From the NCBI GenBank assembly GCA_035771165.1, contig JAWNZC010000177.1, positions 1,903,501-1,967,500 of the forward strand: a stretch of 64,000 nucleotides of DNA. The letters are read 5' to 3'. A program made the position numbers and the translations under genes. Positions 55,928 through 64,000 of this stretch are shown piece after piece. Numbering within the stretch: position 1 is the first letter of the stretch; each line of letters starts with the position of its first letter. This stretch comes from Paragorgia papillata (taxonomy: Eukaryota; Cnidaria; Anthozoa; Scleralcyonacea; Coralliidae). The notes beneath the pieces are model-generated. The model saw nothing but the letters and a program-made list of their open reading frames with translations, did not search any database and had not been told where the DNA came from.

Positions 55928-57005
55928 ATATATATTATATTATATATATGTATATATATTATATATATATTATATATATGTATATATTATATATATGTAT
56001 ATATATTATATATATATTTTATATATGAGATCCTGTGGGGCAGGCTGCATGACAGCAACATAATTTCCATTTTCAGTTGGCTTAGGCACAAAATAATAAA
56101 ACGTTATGTACGAGTTAAATCCAACTGCGATCATCCCCCCCCCGGCAAACTCTGGGCATTTGACCCAAGGTGAGCTCCGTATCGGTGGGAATTTGACGCA
56201 AAGCAATCCCACCTGGTCGGGCATTTGACTATTGAAAAAAGTTGGTCAGCGTTGGCACGTTAAAAAATCTCCTCGTTCTAGCTATCTCTTCAGTCTGCAT
56301 GATCTTTTCTGTCGATATTCCACGTGAACATGTGAAAATGCCGTTGTTTAAAGTCTGGAATGCAAAGAAGGATGTTGAAACTTCATGGTAGTGAATTTTT
56401 TGTAGTCCTATGAATGAAAGATTTCAAACAAAATCTTTTAATAGAGCCTTGACAGTCCCAGATGGTGGAGCATTTGACTGTTTTCGGTCCGTATAGTGGG
56501 GAATTTGACCAAATTTTTTTGGAAAAGTCAAATTCCCGGGGGTTTGCCCGGGAGGGGGGGATGATCGCAGTTGGAATTGACTTATACATTAGTTCTATTT
56601 GGATTTTTTACACCAGTTAGCTGATGACTTTGTCCTTTTATTTCTGTAGCTTGCAGTGAGGAATTGTTTGACGAGCTTGCAAAGTCGTATGCTTCAAAAT
56701 GTAAGAAAAATAGCATTGTCTGTATTTTAAAATATTTTTTCATAGTACATTGTAAATATTTTAGTAAGTATCACTAGCACCATAGGAATCAGGTTGTTAA
56801 ATTTTGTGGTCTTTTTTTACAAAATTTCTAATCATCTAGCTATCAAAACCTTGAAGGAAATTAACATTGCATTCATCCCATACGAGTCTCAGGTAATCGA
56901 AATACACTGTATAGTAACGTTTGAGTACTGCCAAAAATATTGAAAGTAATTTCTCACATTTCGAGTGAAGGCCTACCCTGGTCCCAGAGGTTCTACGCCA
57001 CCCAC

Positions 57006-57038
<33 letters not shown>

Positions 57039-60000
57039 ATGCTGAAAGCGACAAGAGTGTGTCCAGTGAAAATGTCCTCAGGTCAAAACATCTCACTTCT
57101 TCCAAACTGATTGGGGAACATGTCAACATACATCTACTACTCTATATAAGACTTATTAGTATATTTTTGACATTGACAAATACATTCTTCAAATGTTTCA
57201 CGCCAGTAATCTGTTCTACTGTATAAAGCTGCAAGATCAGGCTGTTGCCAGTCTTTACTTGTATCAAATTTCCATTTTTATAGCAACACATAAATACAGC
57301 TACAAAGTCTAGTCAAACGATACAAATTAACCATCTAACTGCTTGAGGTATTCACTTATGTACATTTTTTAAACTTTCAAATAAAGTCTGTTAATATACT
57401 GTATTTATCTTTTTTTCATTGGCTCGGAGCGATCAAAGAAACGGCCAGTTTGTCCAGAGGTTCTCTCACCGCTTTCGGGGGGGGGGGGGAGCGAGTGGCG
57501 TAGAACCTCTGGGACCAGGGTAGTGAAGGCAGAGAGTAAGGCCTTCACTCGAAACGTTAGAAACTACATTCAATATTTTCAGCAGTACTCAGACCTTACT
57601 ATATTTTAATTTGTACTTCAACACTGCCAACGCAGCACACTACTTTTATTTCAATGATACTATTAAGGATAGTTGGATACTGATATACAATATTTTATGA
57701 ATTGTAGGTCTTCTCTTTGGATTCTCCAGATGTTGTTAACACATTTTACTTAGAATCTGATCAACATGGAGCAGATATTGAGGTATATTGAAATTGCCAT
57801 TTTTTTGAATTTCCCATTTTTTTGAATTTCCAGTAATTTAATAACCGGTTTTCTGTGACAAATCTTTTTTCTATTACTTGCTTGTTTTACTTTTCGACTA
57901 GTACGTCATGTACTAGTAAATTGATTTTTTAAGTATTTAGGTAGCTGGAGATTACTAATACCATTTGGTGTTATTGTTTTGACAACCATTTGCACCATAT
58001 TATTTTTTCAGAAAGTTGCTGAACAACTAGCAACACTCTGCTCAACACTTGGGGAATACCCATCCATTCGTTTCAGAGCGTGAGTGCTGTGAATTTTTTT
58101 AGTGTCTTTTTTGATAAATATCACCGTACATAAACCAGGGACGTAGCCAGGATGTTGAAAGGGGGGAGCCGAAATCAGAAGAAATTTTTAGGGGGTCTAG
58201 AGGACATGCTCCCCCGGAAAATTCTGAAATCGAGAGTCGCAGAAATAGCGAACTTTTTCAATTGAATACTACGTAATACAAGTACTGAACTAGCGTCAAA
58301 AATCGAAATGCTGAAACAGTTGAATAAGATAAAAGCAGCTTGCATTCTTGCAAATGCACAATGACAGCTGCAGCCTGCAACAGCAACACAATACTGAAAT
58401 GATAAATATTTCATTGTTTTCTAGAACAAATCGTTGCATCATTTGCGCAAGGATATACGGAACAAAACACTTACTTTTGAATTGTTTACAAATCGCCGCT
58501 GGGTTTGGCAAGAATATAGATGAAACTTCATATTCGATCAAAAGTGATTGCCCATCAGAATTGTGTGAGGAAATTTATCTCTAAACTTTGAATTGGATTA
58601 AAAAAACTGACAAATATTTCCTGCAAGATACAAAAAATTTCCTGCGAACAACTTTTACAAAAAATTTCCTGGCAGCGGCGCTGCCGGCGCTGCTGGACAT
58701 TAGGGACCTTAAGATCTACGACGGCAACTTCGAGGAGGACGTCTTCAAACAAAAGCATTCTTCTTGCAAAACAAAGATAATGAATAATTTCTAGTCCCAA
58801 GAGTAATCTGAACACCGTCCTCGCTCTGTGTACAACGCCACTCAGAGCATTTTCACGTCTTCAGGACGACGATGACTCGTGGAGTGATGAGAACTGTTGT
58901 CTGAGATTGCCTTAACACAGACACTGAACTATTTGACACTGAAATATTTGCTGTCATTGTTTATTTTAATATTAGTTGTTTTAACATCTCTTCTGTAGTA
59001 CATGCCCTGGTTTACGTGAATTGGCACATGCCTTGCAAGGCAAGCTTACTGCGTACAAAGCTGATGATCCTGCAATGGGTGAAGTAAGTGCTAGTGTGGA
59101 CAGTCAGTTTACCATGCGAGGCTCAAAATAGACCTTATTCCAAAATGGACACCGAATTAGAATTCTTTGATGTGCATATAAATTAGCCCTTATGACCTCG
59201 TTTTAAAGTAAAAATTATTTTGAATTTCCCACATGAAAACGAGTTCAGAAGGGCTACTTTATATGTATATAAGAATTTAATCTGCCATGTGTATTACAAG
59301 AAAACGGTATGCTCTATAACTGGCCGTTATATGTCAGGGTATACCAGAAATGGTATGGTGGTTATATCCCAATGATACAGGGTCCCGATTATAAAGTACA
59401 CCAGGAAACCGTATACTCTATTTAACAAATAGATTCCATTTTGCCGTTGTCTGTTCAGTTATAGATGTACAGATGACTTCACAACGCGGTAACAACAAAA
59501 AAGTGGCCCACGAGACGCAGTCGAGTAGGCCACTGATGTTCTTACCACGTTGTGACATCTTCTGTGCATCTATAACTGAACAGACAACAACAAAAATGGA
59601 ATCTATGTGTTTTTTATACAATACAAAAATTTAAGTTCTCAAAACTCTTGCCGGATTTTGGGGACATGAAGAAGGAAAAAAGCAAATCAGCTGACGTAAT
59701 CTGACGTATCCATGCGTCTGTCCTCTAATAGACATATCATAGTGAAAGTTAAGTTACATCGTAAAATATATAATGTGGCAGGGTTGCCGCAACAGCGAAC
59801 GCCAATTACTGCGGTCCCAAACAAAAAGAAAAGGCCATATTAATTATTTAGGTTGTGTTAATTATTATTTTGTAAGTATTAATTATTAACCCATTAATTA
59901 TTGTCAAGTATTAATTATTAGTTCTTATTTACTATCATGACCAACAACCAATGAAAACACGCATGTAGCAACCAAGGGTATATTGTATAAAACAGACTGT

Positions 60001-63000
60001 TATATCCCGATTATAAATTATACCAGAAAATGGTATACTATACTCTTTAAACTTCTGTTTCTTATTATATTTTAAATTATATTTCTTAAAATTTGTTTTT
60101 AGGGTTCTCAAAAGCACCGTTCTCAATTTCTGCTTCTCGACAGGTATTTAGAGTATTGACGGAAACACACATAGCTACAAGACAGAGTTTTCAAAATACC
60201 TTGCAAACTCTTTAAAAAGTGTTAAAGTTTTATTTTGCTCTATTTCTCATTCTAGAGGGTTTGATCCAGTCTCTCCATTGCTTCACGAATTAACATTTCA
60301 GGTACTTTGTCATTTTAATCCATACTGCATGCCTAGGATGTCTGAGGCTTCTCTTTTTCATGAGTAAAATCGTCTGGCGTTAGACAGAGTGAAACAATAA
60401 AGGGGTCGTTTTTGGCCAACTCAGGCAGGAATGGGTTAATCACTTGTGAACTCATTGCTGCCTAGGATGTCTGAGAGTTCTCTCTTTGATGAGTAAAATC
60501 ATCTGGCGTTAGACAGAGTGAAACAATAAAGGGGTCGTTTTTGGCCAACTCAGGCAGGAATGGGTTAATCACTTGTGAACTCATTGCTGCCTAGGATGTC
60601 TGAGGGTTCTCTCTTTGATGAGTAAAATCATCTGGTGTTAGACAGAGTAAAACAATAAAGGGGTCGTTTTTGGCCAGCTCAGACAGGAATGGGTTAATCA
60701 CTTGTTAACTCATTGCTGCCTAGGATGTCTGAGGGTTCTCTCTTTGATGAGTAAAATCGTCTGGTGTTAGACAGAGTGAAACAATGAAGGCACGGATCGT
60801 TTTTGGTGAGCTCAGGCAGGAATGGGTTAATCACTTGTGAACTCATTGCTGCCTAGGATGTCTGAGGGTTCTCTCCTTGATGAGTAAAATCATCTGGTGT
60901 TAGACACAGTAAGGGGCCGTTTTTAGCCAGCTCAGACAGGAATGGGTTAATGCCCATTTCATTTTATTTTTACTGCAGTTCATGGTCAGTAAGTACTATT
61001 ATTATATGGCACGGATTACTTCCGGTAAAATCACGCGCTGTGATTGGTTGCTGACGGGGCGAGATTTCTCCGTAATGCCCACGGGCATTATGAAAATGGT
61101 TAATGCCCTACGATTGGAAACAAACAAAAATCTTAATAAGAAACTTTTATTGCCGAAAAACGGTGAAAATAGATGACGATGAACATTATAAAAGTAAATT
61201 CTAGTATCCAGACGAGAAAAAAAACAGCAGAAAATAACGCTAGTTCGGTGTTTTGACGAAGTTAAAGGAAGCGAAGACCAAGAAATACAATATTGATTTT
61301 GAAGTAAAAAGTGCCATATAATAAACTACATAATAACCTCGACCGTTCTGTCTTTACAGTAAAATATTAAACCTCGGTCTTGAGCGTATTAACCTCGTTA
61401 TCGCTCGGTCAGTACAGCAAGACCTCGGTTTAATATTTTACCGAAAATTAAGTTTGTCTTATTTGAAAGTACTTTTAAAATGACAAAGTAACACTTTTTG
61501 CAGTTTTTTGTTTCCTTACTTTGTTTTTAAGATATCACAGTTTGTTTTATAAGCGAAACTAACCAGTGACGTCACGACGTGCATAATGACTTACCGGGAA
61601 AGGTTATATATCTTTGCTATTATCAGACGGAATCACTTCGAAGCAGTTGTGTGTGTGTTTTTCCCTTACAACAACAAAAGTATACATTCTCAACTGATTC
61701 CGTTTAATAATAGCAAAGATATATAACCTTTCCCAGTAAGTCATTATGCACGTTGTGATGTCACTGGTTAGTTTCACATATAAAACAAACTGAAATATCT
61801 CAACAACGAAGCAATGAAACAAAAAACGGCAAAAGATGTTACTTTGTCATTTTAAAAGTACTTTCAAATAAGACAAACTTAATTTTCGTTTCATAAGCAC
61901 TTTAAGTAGTTACTGTCTCACTCGGCGTTTGTCTTTTTTTAATATTTTATCTTCCCAAGGCAATGGCTTATGACCTACTGGACATTAAAAATGATGTATA
62001 CACGTAAGTCAATAATTTACCCTCTTGAACGTATACCAAGTGTATTAGGTAACCTTTCGTATTTCCGTTTTACCCAACATGAATAAAATAGACCACTTTC
62101 ATAATGGCCGCCACTTTAAATATTCTTTTATCTGCATCTAATTTAGCCTTTCTAGCCTCGTTAGGGAGCAAAGATTCTTTTGAATTGCAGACACGCAAAC
62201 GAGGCCAGAAAGGCTTATTGAGATGCACACAAAAGAATATTTAGATTGGTCGTCATTATGAAAGAGGTCTATATATAAGCTTTGACCTTGCTTGCTCGCA
62301 TTTTTGTTAGGTACATGGCTGGAGATGATGAAAAGTCTGTAGTTCTTGATGGTAAGCAAGTCTTTATTTTATGTTCCGCATGTGTAAACTTAAAGTGTTT
62401 ATGAAACGAAAATTAAGTTTGTCTTATTTGAAAGTACTTTTAAAATGACAAAGTAAGATCTTTTGCTGTTTTTTGTTTCCTTGCTTCGTTTATGAGATAT
62501 TTCAGTTTGTTTTATATGTGAAACTAACCAGTGACATCACAAGGTGCATAATGACTTACTGGGAAAGGTTATATATCTTTTCTGTTATCAAACGGAATCA
62601 CTTCAAAGCAATTATGTGTGCGTTTTTCCCTTACAACAACAGAAATATACATTTTCAACTGATTCCGTTTAGTAATAGCAAAGATATATAACCTTTCCCA
62701 GTAAGTCATTATGCACGTTGTGATGTCACTGGTTAGTTTCACATATAAAACAAACTGAAATATCTCATAAACGAAGCAAGGAAACAAAAAACAGCAAAAG
62801 ATCTTACTTTGTCATTTCAAAAGTTCTTTCAAATAAGACAAACTTAATTTTCGTTTCATAAACACTTTAAAGGTGAAGTAATACGAGCAACAAATTGCTG
62901 CAACATTGTTGCGTTGCAAGTTGAATAGCCTTGTTGCACGTATTACCACCCACCTTCAACATTGTCACGCAACAATGATTTTGTTGCAAGTTGAATGAGC

Positions 63001-63326
63001 ATGTTGCAGCAAGTAGAACTATAGCCTAATTTTTTTCAACTTGCAACAAACTCATTGTTGCACGACAATGTTTAAGGTGGGTGGTAATACGTGCAAAACT
63101 TGCAGCACAACAAAGTTGCATTGCAAGTTGAAGAAAAATGTTGCCTCTCACCTTAAGTTTGAAGTAATTGTTGCCTTTAAGAAAAAAGATGATTGTATTC
63201 AGTTTTATTCTTGGACAATTTTAAGTTACGTCAAAAAACTTTTGAGTTAAACTGTTATTTCTTTTGTTCAGAATCAGACGACCTCTGGGTTGAGTTTCGG
63301 CACAAACACATTGCAGATGTTTCTTC
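52553..63326 (+). CDS. STXBP1: Syntaxin-binding protein (Munc18/STXBP1-like), 5' part of gene
   Basis: Fifteen in-phase exons encode the first 291 residues: 52553-52580, 52682-52731, 53754-53835, 55046-55122, 55476-55554, 56650-56700, 56840-56892, 57708-57782, 58012-58079, 58999-59083, 60103-60143, 60256-60301, 61960-62003, 62311-62351 and 63272-63326. The last ends at donor TC|GTAAGT, so the gene continues beyond the window. The product reads as a Sec1/Munc18 protein. It has [20 protein letters not shown] (domain 1, which clamps syntaxin), [55 protein letters not shown] (a Sec1 hallmark), AMAYDLL and [15 protein letters not shown]. These proteins control SNARE assembly during vesicle fusion. 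Assignment to STXBP1 rather than STXBP2/3 is tentative without the rest. Confidence 0.95.
54015..54300 (+). mobile_element. 5S-rRNA-derived SINE, copy 4
   Basis: Begins GGGAGCACGGGTGGCGTGTG and has AGTTAAGCCCGGTT, GTTAGTACTTGGATGGGTGA and CGAGCTTGGGACTC. Relative to other copies about 10 bp are deleted in the 5S-like part and the 3' part differs, ending ATAAATGTTGATA. It lies in STXBP intron 3. Confidence 0.75.
54437..54565. mobile_element. Family-A fragment
   Basis: Contains GTGCTGCATAGGCAGTGTTG and TCTAATGTTTTGAGCAAATG followed by CCCTTTATCAGAGAG, a diverged single arm of family A in inverse orientation. It lies in STXBP intron 3. Confidence 0.6.
54891..54940. repeat. 50-bp near-perfect palindrome
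   Basis: ACCGTATTTTCTGGGCAATA joined to its complement through CCCGTGGG. This is a minimal derivative of the MITE at 32628-32953. Confidence 0.88.
55733..56027. repeat. TA-dinucleotide array with embedded half hairpin
   Basis: About 300 bp of TATATAT/ATATTATAT. At 55828-55893 is one arm of the hairpin element found whole at 23091-23216 (GTATAGTTTTACCTTAAAGT ... CACCCTAAACGGGAT). Confidence 0.92.
56040..56590. mobile_element. Inverted-repeat element in STXBP intron 5
   Basis: Near the left, GTACGAGTTAAATCCAACTG then CGATCATCCCCCC; near the right, GGGGGGATGATCGCAGTTGG then AATTGACTTATACA. These are inverted. The interior has repeated CATTTGAC and AATTTGAC motifs. Boundaries are approximate and there is no coding capacity. 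Confidence 0.6.
56925..57656. mobile_element. Family-A inverted dimer, split by a long-TIR element
   Basis: The left arm has CACATTTCGAGTGAAGG; the right arm has CCTTCACTCGAAACGTTAGA, TTCAGCAGTACTC and the family 3' end CAGCACACTACTTTTATTTC plus A. The arms are separated by the element at 56973-57521. It lies in STXBP intron 7. Confidence 0.75.
56973..57521. mobile_element. Long-TIR element with 9-bp duplication and internal C and G tracts
   Basis: Inverted ends run from CTACCCTGGTCCCAGAGGTT through CTACGCCAC into a run of about 28 C on the left, with the mirror G run (57478-57489) on the right. Direct repeats AGTGAAGGC (56964-56972 and 57522-57530) flank it. Mutator-like by duplication size. 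No transposase seen. Confidence 0.78.
58134..58230. mobile_element. hAT-like terminal fragment
   Basis: CAGGGACGTAGCCAGGATGT followed by GGGGGGAGCC and GGGGGTCTAG resembles the left end of CAGGGGCGTAGCCAGG-type hAT elements. I could not find a matching right end. Confidence 0.45.
59424..60000. repeat. Dispersed repeat, copy 2, with local inverted duplication
   Basis: Shares CGTTGTCTGTTCAGTTATAG and TCATTGGTTG-type blocks with 15845-16115. Here an inverted second copy of the TCTGTTCAGTTATAGATG part follows at about 59560-59600, around a GGCCCACGAG...TCGAGTAGGCC hairpin. It lies in STXBP intron 10. Confidence 0.7.
60310..60960. repeat. Family-E tandem array (STXBP intron 12)
   Basis: Five units of about 130 bp with the same blocks as 44300-45245 (CCTAGGATGTCTGAGGGTTC, TTAGACAGAGTGAAACAATA, CAGGCAGGAATGGGTTAA). 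This shows an independent tandem expansion in another gene. Confidence 0.93.
61442..61889. mobile_element. Family-G fold-back element, copy 1 (STXBP intron 12)
   Basis: Left arm CGAAAATTAAGTTTGTCTTA; right arm its inverse ending AAACTTAATTTTCG. The arms pair through AAGGTTATATATCTTTGCTA and TGACGTCAC/GTGATGTCA blocks for most of the 448 bp. Confidence 0.9.
62400..62858. mobile_element. Family-G fold-back element, copy 2 (STXBP intron 14)
   Basis: Nearly the same sequence as 61442-61889, with full outer ends ATGAAACGAAAATTAAG and CTTAATTTTCGTTTCAT. Confidence 0.9.
62869..63155. mobile_element. Family-D fold-back element, short copy (STXBP intron 14)
   Basis: Left end TTTAAAGGTGAAGTAATACG and right end TTGCCTCTCACCTTAA, with inverted GTATTACCACCCACCTT and AAGGTGGGTGGTAATACG blocks inside. 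It abuts the family-G element. Confidence 0.85.
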
Positions 63327-63513
63327 GTAAGTACCCGTACTGTAACGTTATAGTCTGTAGTTTATTAAGATATCAACAGAGAGGAGGAGCCTGGTTTGTT
63401 TTTGCCAGTGTATGAATGAATGCTGTAATAATTAGGCTGTTGCGGTATTGAAAAAATACCGATATCGGTTATCGAAAGAAAAAATATATATCGATATTTT
63501 TCCGCGATGGAAA

Positions 63514-64000
63514 TTAACTATATTTTAAGCCTAATTTTTCGCCATCAATTGTTTGGATTTTTATGTATTTATCCATCTCCTTCTGCAATCGATCGCGCGG
63601 CGACTGTGATGGCGATGATATCTGCGACGACTTCCGCATGGTGGTCAGGGAGCCAAGCGTCTTCTTGACTTTCTGACGTTTCTGTGGCGGTGGTTGACAT
63701 GGCTCGTCTTCAGGAACGTCACTTGAAGCGAACACAGCTTCTTTTAAAAGAGGTTTCTCTCTGACGAAGGGCCTTCGCTCGAAACGTTAGATTCCTACGT
63801 TCTCTGTTTCGGCAGTATATCTAACCTAAGTTACTATATTTCGATTGTTATTTCTACACTGCCTACGCAGCACGCTACTTTTATTTCATTCTTTTAAGAG
63901 CTTCTTTGACGACAATAAGCTCGTTTGGCTTTTCAGTGACAGTGTCGTCGTTCATCTGTTCACCATCGCCATCGGCAGTAAAGAAGTCTGGAGATTGTCG
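63514..64000 (-). pseudogene. hAT/ZBED-type transposase remnant, interrupted
   Basis: The minus-strand frame at 63514-63743 reads DVPEDEPCQPPPQKRQKVKK, then a Ser-rich part, then RDRLQKEMDKYIKIQTIDGE. This resembles the linker before the dimerisation region of hAT/ZBED transposases (ELDKYL...ID pattern). The frame ends at 63514. A Gly/Asp-rich minus-strand stretch continues right of the family-A insertion (63898-64000), but the two halves do not clearly share a frame. CCGATATCGGTTATCG-type repeats near 63460 resemble hAT sub-termini. Assignment is tentative. Confidence 0.45.
63748..63888 (+). mobile_element. Family-A single-arm copy with 9-bp target duplication
   Basis: A 141-bp insertion flanked by TTCTTTTAA (63739-63747 and 63889-63897). 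It contains CTGACGAAGGGCCTTCGCTC then GAAACGTTAGATTCCTACGT, and ends GCACGCTACTTTTATTTCA. Only one arm is present, unlike the inverted dimers elsewhere. Confidence 0.8.

Larger units (their letters stand above)
63327..64000. other. STXBP intron 15 (continues beyond the window)
   Basis: No further STXBP exon is recognisable. From about 63430 it holds a hAT/ZBED-type remnant on the minus strand, with a family-A insertion at 63748-63888. Confidence 0.65.

Noticed and set aside
58588..58794. 68-codon frame in STXBP intron 9 with an Ala/Leu-rich part
   Set aside because: Lies in repeat-like sequence (GACATTAGGGACCTTAAG block, also seen near 46040) between good splice sites; no homology recognised.

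Overview
This is nuclear DNA of an intron-rich animal. Every multi-exon gene uses GT-AG introns, and introns and intergenic DNA are packed with short fold-back transposons, SINEs, satellites and microsatellites. The gene complement (hemicentin, FAM174, UCHL5, FUBP, Munc18/STXBP) is metazoan. The moderate AT bias and the repeat style suggest a cnidarian, most likely an anthozoan; this is an inference from appearance and I do not name a species.

Layout. 1-4061: probably the first intron of a hemicentin-like gene on the minus strand, whose signal-peptide/VWA exon is at 4062-4359. 4693-6375: a hAT-like element lying in a CAGTA pentanucleotide array. 6713-11710 (+): complete four-exon FAM174-family membrane protein. 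11711-16519: gene-free, built from fold-back elements. 16520-18052 (-): intronless type I membrane protein of unknown family. 20806-25575 (+): complete eleven-exon class I/II PLP aminotransferase. 26439-30300 (-): complete twelve-exon UCHL5 (UCH37). 30880-47493 (+): 23-exon far-upstream-element-binding protein (FUBP) with four KH domains. Its last coding exon seems to carry a one-base frameshift, and a 3' UTR exon probably ends near 51235. 52553-63326 (+): first fifteen coding exons of a Munc18/STXBP gene that runs off the right edge. 63420-64000: a decayed hAT/ZBED-type remnant inside the next STXBP intron.

The genes have unrelated housekeeping or secretory roles and form no operon or pathway cluster. 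UCHL5 and FUBP are divergent over about 580 bp and may share a promoter. The aminotransferase and UCHL5 are convergent.

The unusual content is the mobile DNA. There are four copies of a 5S-rRNA-derived SINE, one with a perfect 24-bp target duplication. Several nested insertions have boundaries that can be read from empty sites or target duplications in this same window. There are two long-TIR elements with 9-bp duplications and a hAT element with a perfect 8-bp duplication. One fold-back family carries a core resembling a hammerhead ribozyme and may be Penelope-like. I found no clearly new biochemical system; these repeats are the best leads.
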